Assembly: GCA_033977485.1 (NCBI GenBank)
Contig: CM066982.1
Location: 36,930,218 to 36,994,217 of the forward strand
Reading direction: 5' to 3'
Length of the DNA stretch: 64,000 nt
Source: Hydrangea macrophylla
Taxonomy: Eukaryota > Streptophyta > Magnoliopsida > Cornales > Hydrangeaceae
The notes beneath the pieces were generated by a model. It had not been told where the DNA came from. It searched no databases and was given only the letters and a program-made list of their open reading frames with translations. This document shows positions 9,855-21,145 of the stretch, in pieces; the first letter of the stretch is position 1, and the number at the start of each line of letters is the position of its first letter. Position numbers and translations under genes: made by a program.

Positions 9855-11981
9855 TCTCACGACCCGAAGTAGACCAAAAATAGGAAAAATTTAAAATATC
9901 CTTTTTGGATCCTTGGATATATGACTGGTTGGAGATTCACCAGATTTTCCTCAATAGATATAATAAAAAGAAACATAATAATAATGGTGTATATCTCTAA
10001 TTCAGATGCAGCCTAATAATACTACACATTAACTAAGTCTTACATTAACCAATATATTACAGACACTGAAAACCCAAAGAAAACAAAGTAAAAAAAAAAT
10101 TGTCTCGTGACAACTAGTGTCACTAAATCTAGTAACAACTAAATCTTTACATCAAGAAAAAAGATAAGAGAAAGCTAAAAAGAGCACTCTTCAATTAACA
10201 AAACCATAGTTGTCTCCATAGAGGTCCTCTCCAGCATACGTCACACCAAAGTAGCCTTCATCGGTGAATCCATCGACGACGTGTTTGTTGTTACCATAGT
10301 TACCCTAACCTGGCATCGCTAGACATGAAAGGCCATACATTACCATAGTTATGCCGTCAGCTTGCGTACAAGCTGAGTGAGCAAAAATCCTCACAAAGCA
10401 CCGTTAGTAACAGTTATAAAAAAACACCTAGGTTCATTATTCGTAGTTCAACTTGTAGATATCTTTATAAGTTACTAAAGGATAAGACCATCACAAGATA
10501 GAAATCAACTCGAAATACTTCAAGATGAATAACTGAATCGACTGTACCACAACTACTCAAACAAAGAAATCATTGACGGTGACCAATCTCATGGATACCA
10601 TTCTCACCATCACTCAAATACCAATCTCATGGATACCATCCTCACCATCACTTGAATACTAAATCACATAGATACCATCCTCACAATCACCCGGATACCA
10701 AATCACACTGATGCCATCTTCATAATCACTCGGATACGAAGTCACACGAATACCATCCACCTTAACACCGACACTATATACCGACATCAATAGCCAAACG
10801 GATACCTATGAGATGACAAAGAGGCCCAATCAATCACTTAGACGACATCAACAGAACTGACTAAAGTACTAGAGTTTACTATACGTAGCCCAACGAGCCC
10901 ATCGTAGAGTTGTTCATAAGTTTCGATCTTATTACGTGTATATTCTTCCCATTATCATAGTCAGCATATTGCGGAGAACGTCATCTTTTCAATGTTCAAT
11001 GAAGGATTTCCAAGTATAATGATAATATATTTAAGGTACAATCGAACATAATGTAACAGCTAAACAACTAGACTAAAGTGCATGTGTGCTGTGTTCAAAT
11101 GGACATGTGAGTTTTAAGCATGATATATCATGTGTGTATAACATAAATCTTTGGATCAAAGCATGTCAAAATAAGAATCAGAGCAGAACTGGTTCACTCG
11201 AGCGCTCCTACCAAGCGCGAGCGCTCGGATTTAGCAAAAAGTAGTTTCTCAGCAAAACTTTCATGTATGTACAAAAATTAAACTAGATCTTCTTTAATCT
11301 TAACAAAAACGTTGTAGAAACTGATTCTATAGGTTTCTAAGTGCGAATTGATACTCAAAAAGCTTAAGTGATGTTTTGATGATGATAAAAATGAAAAAAA
11401 TGTTGCGAAGGCTTGTGATCTTGTGTATAAGAGATTCTATACTTCTCTTCTTCTACTTGATCATGTAGACGATTAATTTTTGGAACTATACTTCAATTCT
11501 CCATGTTGATTTCAGCAATGAAGCAAGTGCATGTGAGAATGGATGAGGAAATGTGGATGTGTATGTGTAGATATGAGAGTATATGTGTATATGCTTGGAT
11601 CCAAGCATGCAAGGGGTTATAAGAGAGGACAAGCATGAAATGTATGAGGGTTTTTCTCTCAAAATTGTTTTCTCTCTAAGCTCTCTCTCAGAAACGAGTT
11701 TTAAAAACGTAGAAAAAGGTATAAGATATGAGGGGTATTTATAGGCAAAACTCAGTCTGGCTCGAGCACTCGCATGGCTCAAGTGTTCAGGCTTCCTCGA
11801 GCGCTCGAGGTCACTTTTCCGGCAAAGTTTCCCCAAGGTCACAAACATGCATCCAAACACACATAGATCAATTAAAAATAATAAAGAGTAAGAAAAACAA
11901 ATTTTATTATATATAATAGAAAGTATCACAAAGAGAAATACAGAAATTCGGGATAATAGATAAGAAAATACAAGTGCTACA
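9855..11981 (-). repeat. 3' LTR of element D
   Basis: About 2.13 kb, matching 31639-33772 throughout. On the plus strand it starts TCTCACGACCC (TG mutated to TC) and ends GCTACA. TATA box TATAAATA (minus) at 11738-11745. It holds a 38-39 base tandem repeat (10595-10760) and palindromes of the GAGCGCTC type at 11194-11228 and 11795-11810. Confidence 0.9.
10595..10760. repeat. 38-39 bp tandem repeat in D LTR
   Basis: About four and a half copies of a unit built on ATCACTCGGATACC and CACACGGATACCATCC. The other LTR has the same array at about 32380-32555. Confidence 0.85.
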
Positions 11982-11996
11982 TCTCTCCACCACCCA
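11982..11996 (-). other. Polypurine tract of element D
   Basis: On the minus strand GGGTGGTGGAGAGA directly precedes the LTR start TGTAGCAC. Element C has a very similar tract and LTR start (21131-21150). Confidence 0.75.
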
Positions 11997-12033
11997 TCAA
12001 AAGATTTCATCCCGAAATCTGAGTAATCTAATC

Positions 12034-12835
12034 CTAGAATAACTTTAGATATTTCTCTTGTATTTCTGATTCCATCTCCCATGACGCTTCTCTCCTATCA
12101 TGATGGTTCCACTGCACCTTTACCAAAGGAATCTCCTTGTTCCTCAATCTATTGGTTTCTCTTCCCAAGATACGCACCGACCTCTCTTGATAAGACACGT
12201 TGTCATTCACCTCGATATCCTTAAAGTCAATCACTAGTGCAGAACCATGAATCTACTTCCTTAACATACTTATGTAAAAGACATTTTGTACTCCCGACAT
12301 TCTCAACGGCAGTGCGAGTCGGTAGGCGACTTTACCCACTTGATCAAGAATCTTGAAAGGACCAATGTAGCGAGGTGATAGTTTTCCCTTCTTCTTTCCA
12401 AATTTGATACCTCCTCGAACTTGGGTTACCTTGAGAAACACGTGATCTCCCACACTGAACTCTAAATCCTTCTGAAGTTTATCAGCATAGCTCTTCAGCC
12501 TGCTCTGGGTAGCTTTCATCTTGTCTCGGACGATACTAATCTTCTCACTTATTTTTCGAACCATATCTGGTCCAAGAAGTTTAACGTTTCCAACTTTGAC
12601 CCAACATAGTGGTGAATGGCTTGGTCTCCCATATAACACTTCAAACAAAGCCATCCCTATGCTCAAGCAAAAACTATTGTTATAAGCAAACTCGATTAAG
12701 GGCAAGTGGGTCACCCATGAACTCTCGAAGTCAATTACGCATGCTCTAAGTATATCCTCTAAAACTTGATTAGTCTGCTCGGTCTGTCCATCAGTCTATG
12801 GATGAAAAGTGGAACTCAATCTCAAAGAAGTTCCC
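12034..12835 (-). pseudogene. Element D integrase C-terminal half and chromodomain
   Basis: Minus strand. From 12835: the end of the integrase core, with HP-stop-TDGQTEQTNQ near 12790 (carrying the third catalytic acidic residue, Glu), then FAYNNS near 12690, YGRPSHSPLCW near 12620, SPRYIGPFKILDQ near 12370 and VFYISMLRK at 12253. The chromodomain follows at 12234-12034 (YQERSVRILGRE, VKVQWNHH, EASWEMES). Breaks: a TAG stop in the HP-TDG motif and a stop between MLRK and the chromodomain. Family role: integrase inserts the cDNA, and the chromodomain steers it to marked chromatin. Upstream part is at 25459-26050, separated by element C. Confidence 0.9.
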
Positions 12836-13323
12836 TGTAGCACCCAGAATTTTCTAGAAATTCCACGTAGGATTAGAAGTGATGACGTCACCATGTTGAC
12901 GGTTACAGAAGGTCCATTAGGATGACCTAAATTAGGAATCCTTGGCCAGGATCTTTAGTTATCGTCTTAACGACGATGCCGTTATTAGATTAAGAATAGT
13001 AGTCATAGCATCGATGTCTTAGGATTTATTTAGAATTCAAGACGGACTTATACTTAGGCTGTACACAACCCCGTACTTATATTTTTTTTTATAGTTGTAC
13101 ACACATTACCAGTAGTGCATATTAGTTTAGCCTCAAGTACGCAACCCAATTTATTTACCTGAGCTGTGGACCCCTCACCCTCACTGCCACATGGCAGCCA
13201 TGCATATGCACATGCATACAAAACCACAATGTGCCTCTTTTATTTACCCTTGGACACACACGACGTACAAATATATATTTGTGCACCTAATGTACTTGAT
13301 AAACCCCCTCACCCCACCCCCTC

Positions 13324-13331
13324 TATAAATA
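13324..13331 (+). promoter_or_regulatory. TATA box of element C 5' LTR
   Basis: TATAAATA, followed by ATAGCCTCATCTCCC. Conserved in the 3' LTR at 21632-21639. Transcription should begin about 30 bases on. Confidence 0.8.
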
Positions 13332-13643
13332 TAGCCTCATCTCCCTCTCATTTCACTCTACCCAGCCACCCTAAATCTTTCTATACAGATTTCTTTTGGA
13401 GAGCAAACTGAGAGAGAGAGAGTGAGAGAGAGCTTGGGAAGATAAATACACTACACATACCCTCTACATTGTACACCTCCATCTTTGCCCCATTCTATAC
13501 CCAAACATACACCCACACCCACACAGGTCAGAAGAAGAAGGTGAAGTAGAACGAAGAGGGAGAAAATTGGGAAAGAAGAAGAGAGCCGTTGCAGGAGAGA
13601 GAGAAGTGTTGATCAGAGATGTTTGAGAGGATCAAGGATCATC

Positions 13644-13653
13644 AGAGGTAAAC
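13644..13653 (+). promoter_or_regulatory. Possible 5' splice site in element C leader
   Basis: CAGAG|GTAAAC here, and the stronger CAGAG|GTAAGC in the 3' LTR (21948-21957), about 290 bases after the expected transcription start. The matching acceptor-like site is at 17652-17653, just before the extra frame. Inference, not shown by transcript data. Confidence 0.45.
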
Positions 13654-14677
13654 TCATACCCGTACTTGGTTCTGCATCCTTGCATGACACCTAGGAAGCC
13701 CCTAGACCTGCATGCATGAAGCTAATCAGGGCCTAAGGCCCTTTGTGAACCTCCGACGGCCATTAAAGCTCCATTTAAGAGCTTGATTTTCCAACTATAA
13801 CCAAACGGCCCCTAAGTTACACCATTGCGACCCCCTTGACCACAGATAGATTCCCTATGACCAGCTTTGGAAGTGGGGATCATTTGATGGGCCATGCAGA
13901 CGATTATTCTCCGAAATAGCCAAAACGATAATCACATGGAAGGTGCCCAAAACGAAATAACCCAACTTCCAGCTTCAAGTATGATGAAGAGAACCCCAAA
14001 CCGGTCACATTGCCGTTGGTCTCGTACATTTTGGGTTAGAAATGAAGGAGATATGGGAGAGAGAAGATTTTCCGGCAGCGCGGGCTCGCCGACGGTAGGC
14101 TGGGTTGACTGGACAAGAAGAAGAAACCCATATGGGTTTCGGGTTATAACACCCGAGTTAGGGTCGGGTCGTGGGTGGGTTTAGATGTGAGTGTTAGTGG
14201 GTCAGGGTAGCGGACGCGGGTCGGGTTATTAGGACCCATGGGGCCTTTAAGTAGCACGACATCGTTTTGACGTCGGGCTGACTTTGGGTCAGGTTCGGGT
14301 TAATGGGGCGGTCTGGTCTGTGTCTATAGTTGGGTCCGGGTTAGCGTTAAATCTGGTTTGGGTTTGGGTTAACGGGTAGGCTTAGTTTGTTAGTGAGTTT
14401 GGTTTCGGGTTTGGGTAAGGATCGGTTCGGGTTTGGTTTAGTGCTTGGTTTATGGGTAGGGTCAATTTGTTTGTATTATTGGGTCACGGGTTTGGGTTTA
14501 GTTTGACCCGAATGGGTTTTGGGTTGGGTCTCTTTGTGAGTAGATATGGCTTATCCAAATTAGTTCGGTTCGGGTCAGGTTCGACCCGATGGGTTTTTTG
14601 GTTGGGTCCCTTTGTTTGTGTTAACGGGTAGCCCGTTTACCCATGGGTCGGTTCAGGTTGACCCGTCGGGTCTGTTA

Positions 14678-14786
<109 letters not shown>

Positions 14787-15125
14787 GATTTTAAATGATT
14801 TTAATCATTATAAATGTATTAAAACGTATTATTAGTACATTTATTTTATGGAATGTTATTATATAATATTCTTAATATACTAAGTATTATTATAATATGG
14901 TAATAATATAATTATTAATTATATGGTAATTTATAAGTATAATATAAATAATTTTAAGGTTATTTAAATGGTATTTAAATACCTATATATATTTATAAAT
15001 TCTAGAAACTTAGGGTAACGACTCTGGTACTATTTTATTATATAATGTAAATTATAAAGCTATAATATTATAGTCTAGTATTTTTAATAATTATTAAGGA
15101 GCCATTTTTATGAGTATATTAATTA

Positions 15126-15415
15126 CTCCTTCCGTCCCATAATAAGTGTCCACATTTCTTTTTTTGGATGTCCCACAATAAGTGTCCACTTTCCTAAATT
15201 GGTATATAGTTTTTGCTTACTTTCCAAACCTACCCTTATAATAAAGACAAAGTAACATTTTATTTGTGGTCCCAAAACAAGCAAAAAGTCACACTCATCA
15301 CATTTAAGAGTAAAATTGGAAAGTGACTCTTTAAGGAACCAAAAAATTAATATAATACAACTTTCTTAAACATTGTGCAAAATAGAAGTGGACATTTATT
15401 ATGGGACGGAGGGAG
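15126..15415. mobile_element. Stowaway MITE (290 bp)
   Basis: Terminal inverted repeats of 28 bases: CTCCTTCCGTCCCATAATAA and, reversed, CTCCCTCCGTCCCATAATAA, flanked by TA on both sides. CTCCCTCCGTCCC is the signature end of Stowaway elements (Tc1/mariner). The 3' LTR has the empty site near 23334. Confidence 0.93.
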
Positions 15416-16489
15416 TATTAAAAATACCAAACGAGCTCCGAAAATTATGAGATAAATACTGGTAGTGTATTTTAATATCTAGTATTTAATACAAATACTT
15501 CTAAGTACTAATTTCACAGTATAGGTATATTTATGTATTTAAATCCCTTTTCGGGTATTTTCAGGTATATGCTATCTTCAATAATTCATAATAAATAATT
15601 TAGGATTCCGAAAATTACGCGGTCAGTTCCCAGAGTCTTAGATTAATGTCTAGAACTTTCCCTTAAGGTTTAGTGACCTTTCGACTCGGTCGAAAATACA
15701 GCCTATCTTTTAGCCGCATTAGTGTAGTAAGCCTTACATATTACCTCGTAAAAACGACGGACTCCGATTTGATTCTAGTAAATGGCGTTGGATTTAGAAT
15801 GACACATAGATCACTACCTTGAGGTTTATAACCTCATTTGGTAAAATTACCATTTTGCCCCTGGAGTTGCACTCACTCTTTATTATTGTTTATTCCGTTT
15901 ATTGTTGTAGAACTTGACGATTATCTGCTTTTCGAGGATCGGTGACTCGAGATGAGTTTCCTAACCACACTCTAATCCTAATAAGATTAATATAAGATGA
16001 TTTAAAGTTACCTGTATGATGTTTGCATAAGTAATATGTTGATTTATGACGCTACATGTATTCCAATAATTGAAAGACTATGCAAAGCATGTTATGGTAG
16101 TGCTATCGCATACGTGAGCATGTTAAGGGTTTTATCTATATGATTATTGGTATCAAATCTATGTTATGTGATCCATGTTTTATATGTTATGCTTCTACTG
16201 CTAACTGTAAATGCACATTTTAGGATGTTGTTAACTGGATTAGATAACGCATGCTATGTTAATAATAAAGAGAATAAAAGTGGATTTGTATATGGGTATC
16301 GGTAGTGGACTCACTTGCATTTCATGACATGTGTTAGCATGCATTGTATGAGAAAGAGAGGTGTTTGATGAAAATGTGAGTAAGATGAGATATGTGAATG
16401 TGAAAGAGATGTTATTTCTAGATCCGATGGATCAACGGCTGACGAGCCGGGTGGACATGAACGGTTAGGGTTCCTAGCGCGCCTGTCGC

Positions 16490-16680
16490 CGTTGAAGACG
16501 TCCGGTGATGCGCATACGTGGTTGAAGACGTCCCATGTGTCATTGAAGACGTCCGGCTAGTGCTCTAATATACTTCTCAGTGGTGTAGACGACCGGTGAG
16601 AGTATACACATGGTTGAAGACGTGCCATGTGCTAGTTTCCTTTTTTACAGGTAGTGTGCACCGTGAAGTCGTCCAGTGGC
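16490..16680 (+). repeat. GAAGACGTCC repeats in element C LTR
   Basis: Six or so copies of a word around TTGAAGACGTCCGGTG in under 200 bases, some mutated. The 3' LTR has the same cluster at about 24415-24605. They lie 3.2 kb downstream of the TATA box. Confidence 0.8.
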
Positions 16681-17534
16681 CTATCAAGGGAATAAGTATG
16701 AATCGGCTATTATAGCATATTATCATCCTTGATATACCACGTGTTGTCAAGTGGATGAGAAAGAGAAAGCGAATGATGAGATTGAATTGATGAATAAAAT
16801 GGTTTGGTTCGAAATGATTTGGTTTTGGAAAGTTTTGGTTTTAAAATGAAATGGTTTTGAAAAGTGTCTATTTTAAAAGTAAGAGTTGGAAGTGAGTCGC
16901 ATTGGTCATGCATTTGTACGCATGAGGATATAATAAGGAGAATGTATTCTATGATGTTATGTTTCTCTGTCTACCTGCCGTGTTGAAACCTCTGCTATGC
17001 CCATGGTGAGAATGCGTCTTTTGATAAAAGATTAACCATATCTAAGATACTAAGCTATGACGTGAGTCGAGAGATGTTTTGTAATTATTGATTATTGTGC
17101 GGTTGAGACTCTCACTCAGCCTTGTTCCAAGGCTGACGGCATGTTACGTCCTGGGCATTCGTATACCCAGAGTGTTGCAGGTTTGGAGAAAGATAGAAGA
17201 GTTCAGGATGCAGTGCCGTGGAGCCAAGGAGAGTAAAGCCTTGCCAAAGATCTGATAGATAGTTTCTCAAGTTTTAAGCTTATGTAAATTGTTTAGTATG
17301 GCCTCTTGTATTAGGATTGAGGTTATTGTAACTCTTGTTTAATTTTCGCTACTGTATTTATACTCTAATAAGTTTAGGTCATGCTTATGCTCTAGTATTT
17401 CCCTTATGATTGCATGGTGCGGAGTTAGAAGGGTAGGACAGTTAACAATCTAGTCACGTGTCTACAGACCCATAAAGGAAAAAAAATTTATTTTCCCTAT
17501 TTTTGGCTTACTCCACGGCGTGACAGGGTTTTAG

Positions 17535-17546
17535 TGGTATCAGAGC
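17535..17546 (+). other. Primer-binding site of element C (initiator tRNA-Met type)
   Basis: TGGTATCAGAGC, nine bases after the LTR end. This is the usual primer site of plant chromoviruses. Confidence 0.93.
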
Positions 17547-17651
17547 TTAAGTTTAGGTGTTTACCGTTTGTCCCATGCACATAAAGTTATAGACCATTAA
17601 ATCTTATCCCCAGTTATGAAGATACTAACCTTATGATAGTTTATATTGGAC

Positions 17652-17653
17652 AG
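17652..17653 (+). promoter_or_regulatory. Possible 3' splice site before the extra frame of C
   Basis: GATAGTTTATATTGGACAG|GTTAGCATGG. Element E has GATAGTTCTTTTGTTAGACAG|GTAGCATGG at the same place before its extra frame. The shared text around an AG suggests a conserved acceptor. Confidence 0.45.
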
Positions 17654-17659
17654 GTTAGC

Positions 17660-18220
17660 ATGGAACCCTTTTATGTCCAAGATGGGTTTGGAGGACATTG
17701 GGTATACCCAGATCGTATAAAGCCTGCAAACCCAGTGTTGTACCGACAAAGGATTTGACTAAGTGCCCAGCAACATTTGGAGGAAAACATGTGGCATGAT
17801 GTACATGTGTTGGGAATTGAGGACCCAGAGATCCTGCAGAGAGAGGCCCATTACCGAGAAAACACCCTTAGACTTGTGTCATCAGGAAGCGGCTGAGATG
17901 ACTCAGGACCGCTATACCCTTCGAGTCATGACTTTTCGAGTTAAGCTGTCACCCCCACCAGGACCCGTAGGACCACCTCTTGCTATGCCACCCCTTGCCC
18001 CAGAGGAGTCCATAGATAATGCACCCTTAACCGCTGAGTCAGTCATGGGGACTGATAGGGAGGAGGATGATGATGGAGAGGTTCCGGTAAAGGACATCAA
18101 TTCCGTGGAGGATGCTGATTCCGCAGCCAATGTTGACCCAACTGAGAATGTGGGCGAGGAACCACCCAAGAGAGACATTGCTGAGAAGGGAAAGCCAAAG
18201 CTCAAGGATCAGGATGATTG
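17660..18220 (+). pseudogene. Extra reading frame upstream of gag in element C (related to 49713-50739)
   Basis: ATG at 17660 opens a protein whose first ~75 residues align with the extra frame of element E: FGGHW near residue 10 (FGGHY in E), MWHDVHVLGIEDPEIL (LWYDIHSVGIQDPDIL in E), YRENTLR (YHRDTTMR in E). Then a proline-rich linker (PPPGPVGPP) and an acidic tail (EEDDDGE), also as in E. Breaks: a TGA stop at 17756-17758 where E has an Arg codon, and a frameshift near 17890; the second part is read from 17893 to a stop at 18219. I recognise no known domain. Its function is unknown; conservation between two families says it was once under selection. Confidence 0.7.
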
Positions 18221-18791
18221 AAGGACTTTTGGGATAGGAATTCCCAGGCCCTAGAGCTCTATTGTAATAGGACTAGTAGTCCATCTTTTGTGTATACAGC
18301 TGTACTCAAGCATGTAACATGTAGTAGTAGTAACGTGTACGCCTTTTCATGTATCTATTTTTGGCACTATTCCCTACTATGTACCTATTTAGCGTACGCA
18401 CTCTCTGATGTAAATGTTTTTGTAACTATGCTGCACTATATTTAAAGCTATCTATGGAGATTATCTTTAGCCTGACTTACATATTTTCACATGGATGTAC
18501 TGCTTGCTTATAATTAGTTTTATTCATCCCAGCAATTTATTTAAGCTTATATACTCTTAGTCTATAAGAATGACTAATAGATCCCCGCAACGAGTTGAGC
18601 CATACAAATCACAAGTGTAAAATATAGAATTAGGTACTAATGTAGTTTAAGGGAGTCAGACCCGGAACAGTTGGCAATAACTCAGGGTTTAGAAAGAATT
18701 AAGAAGGGTACCCTTTATCACTATAAAATTTTAAGATATTTCTTTAATTAGCATCAGTACTAAGTTAGTTTTCTGTGTTGGGAAGGCTAGC

Positions 18792-19301
18792 ATGGAGCAC
18801 CAGATAGAGTACGATGCTGCGGATGGACAGTACAGAGTCACCTTGGAGAGATAGGTTGCTTCTCGAGGATTTGGTCTTGTTAGCGCCACCATCAGGCATA
18901 GAGTTCGCCAGAGTATAAGGAAGTGGACACATTATTTCTTCCGTGAGAGACCTATTCCAGAGTTAGCATATCATAGAGTGGTAGCACCGCGCTTGCTGTC
19001 TGCTGAGATGGAGGAGGTTTCTCATGCCCTTGGAGACCTTGCGATCCATAACCAGAAAGAGCCTCAAGAGGACATAGTACATTTTGTTACCCCTGCAGGT
19101 TTTGATGATGACTCAGATGACGATCAAGATGAAGACCCACTAGTAGAGCTTGAGATGATAGAGGACCCTGATTGGCCCCTAGAGCTAGCTTGGGATGCAT
19201 TTATAGGTATTCCTCCGATCGACTTTCCGCCATCCAGTGACTTAGGAGAGGTAACCACGGACTCTAATGTTGAGAGAGATGGAGATTGGACCCTTAGGTA
19301 G
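18792..19301 (+). pseudogene. Second extra reading frame of element C
   Basis: ATG at 18792 begins with MEHQIEYDAADG and is preceded by TTGGGAAGGCTAGCATGG, a context like that of the first extra frame. One in-frame TAG lies at 18852-18854; after it the frame stays open to 19301. The N-terminal half is basic (RHRVRQSIRKW), and the C-terminal half strongly acidic (DDDSDDDQDEDP, then PDWPLELAWDAF). It may match the acidic-then-tryptophan part at the end of the element E extra frame (DNEDEFDPYLDW), which would make the two C frames parts of one ancestral gene. No known domain; function unknown. Confidence 0.5.
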
Positions 19302-19777
19302 TTCATCTTATGTTTATTCCACTTCTCTTGATGTATTCCAGACTAGTAGAACTGGTATTCGTACTTCTATTGTACCTTTTTATCTTTTGATTAGTAATAG
19401 CCTGCTTGCGATTTAACTTAAATATAATTGTATGAATGAGACAAATTCTTACTTTTAATTAATCGCTAATCTTGCATCTTATACGTTTATTACTAATAAG
19501 AAGATAGGATTGACCATTGGCCGATAGATGTATAGGCACTGAAGAACTTCCTGAGATGGATCTCGGAACAGTCAGCTCAGCCTAGAGTCTAGAAAGACCA
19601 AGGATAGGAATGCCTTACCCTTGATCCTAGTAATAGTTGTGACAACTGTTATATGTTAAGATTCTCTGTTGACTTGATTGATTGTTACTGTTACTTGTCA
19701 TGTGATCATATAAGATAAGATAAAGCATTGACCTATTAGGTACCAACTCGTAGGTATAACCCTTGTTAACATACACC

Positions 19778-20905
19778 ATGGTTAAAAGAAACTGAAATGC
19801 TCAAAATCCACCCAACGGACCAAAGGATGTGATACCTCTAGCAGTGGATCCAATAGGATTGATAAGAGCTCTTGTCCGACGTGTGGAGCAAGCAAGTGAT
19901 CACCTGGACCGCGTCATCAACAACAGAAATGCTCGTCAGACAGGAGATAAATTGTTTGAGAGATTCCGTGCACTTAAACCAGGAACTTTCACTGGAATGA
20001 TAGAAGCATGGGAAGTTGAGCAATGGCTTCGTGATATGGAACGAATGTTTCAAGCCCTTGAATGCAACGAGACGGAGAAAAGACGCTTGGCTGTGTTTCA
20101 ATTGACGTATTCGGCATCAGACTGGTGGGAATCTGTCGAAGCTACAGTGGGCGAAGATGTTGCAAGGAGAATGACATGGGAAGCATTCAAGATGAAATTC
20201 CTAGCAAAGTACTTCCCAAGGACGGAAGGAAACAAGAAGAAAAAGGAATTCATAGAACTAGTTCAAGGCAACATGACAGTACAAGAATACATAGCAAAAT
20301 TTGACAGACTATTATGATTTGTTCCTTACATGGTAGATACTCAGCGAAATAAGACAATGCAATATTACGAAGGACTTAACTTAGACATTCAAAAGATAGC
20401 AGCAGTATACCTCGACCAACCATTCGAAGAAATGGTCGAATTAGCCATACAACTTGAGAATATAGCACTGAACGGGAAGAAACTAGAGAACCACCAACAA
20501 AGAGGAAAAGATAATTGGTTCCAGCAGACTAATCTAGAAGGAAGTCGAAGAGGCAATCAAGTGTCGCGGGCAACCACTCGAATGCAGTCTACAAGCACTA
20601 AAGGAAACTCCGGACACATCTAGAATCACCACAAGAGATAGAGAAGTAATGACAGAAAAGTTAGTGAGGCAACCGTCCAGACACACGCAAAGCAACGTGA
20701 TATCTGCTACAACTGCGGAACATCTGGACACCACTCCAAAGAATGCACAACACCGAAACAACTCACAGGGCAACAGGTGCGGTGTTTCAATTGTGGAAGG
20801 GCTGGACATGTACGCAAAGATTGCCCCGAACAAGAAGTTCATAACAATGCTCCACCACCACAAAGATCCAGAAAGAGAACTCGCAGATCAGTGAATCAAT
20901 CCTAG
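19778..20905 (+). pseudogene. Element C gag (capsid/nucleocapsid)
   Basis: One frame of about 375 codons without frameshift. ATG at 19778 is chosen because the following residues (RN, NPP) match the start of the element E gag. Capsid region: EAWEVEQWLRDMERMF near 20010, FQLTYSASDWWES near 20100, FKMKFLAKYFP near 20190. Two complete zinc knuckles near 20705 (CYNCGTSGHHSKEC) and 20785 (CFNCGRAGHVRKDC), then a basic tail. Four in-frame stops (19793, 20315, 20621, about 20639); at the first two, elements D/E have Arg, so these are CGA-to-TGA changes. Gag packages the RNA into particles; this copy alone cannot make a whole protein. Confidence 0.92.
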
Positions 20906-21130
20906 CGCTGAACAGAATGGAAGACTGAAGGTACCATACTCAATACCGGAACCTTGAATCTTATATGGTGATGGTATTACAGGATGTTTGGGACATTCGA
21001 AAGAAATTAGGAGAAGGACTTGATGAATCAACTGATGGAAACCTCACAACATTAGAATCTGAGATGAGATTAGAACATTGTACTTTCTGAGACCTAGCAA
21101 TCTCTAGATTTCGAGGACGAAATCCTCAAA
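20906..21130 (+). other. Residual 3' end of element C interior
   Basis: After gag there are only about 225 bases. The phrase TTCGAGGACGAAATCCT near 21112 is the usual text after the chromodomain stop of chromoviruses, so the whole pol gene was lost between gag and this point (inference). Confidence 0.6.
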
Positions 21131-21145
21131 TAAGGTGGGTAGAGA
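21131..21145 (+). other. Polypurine tract of element C
   Basis: TAAGGTGGGTAGAGA directly before the LTR start TGTAGCACCC. Confidence 0.75.

Noticed and set aside
13894..14184. 96-codon frame in the element C 5' LTR, with a counterpart at 22242-22490
   Set aside because: The likeness follows from the two LTRs being copies of each other; starts differ and no domain is visible.
14160..14660. Telomere-like GGGTTTGGGTTA text in both element C LTRs
   Set aside because: The words are irregular, with no constant seven-base TTTAGGG period, so this is a G/T-rich low-complexity stretch rather than interstitial telomere repeat.
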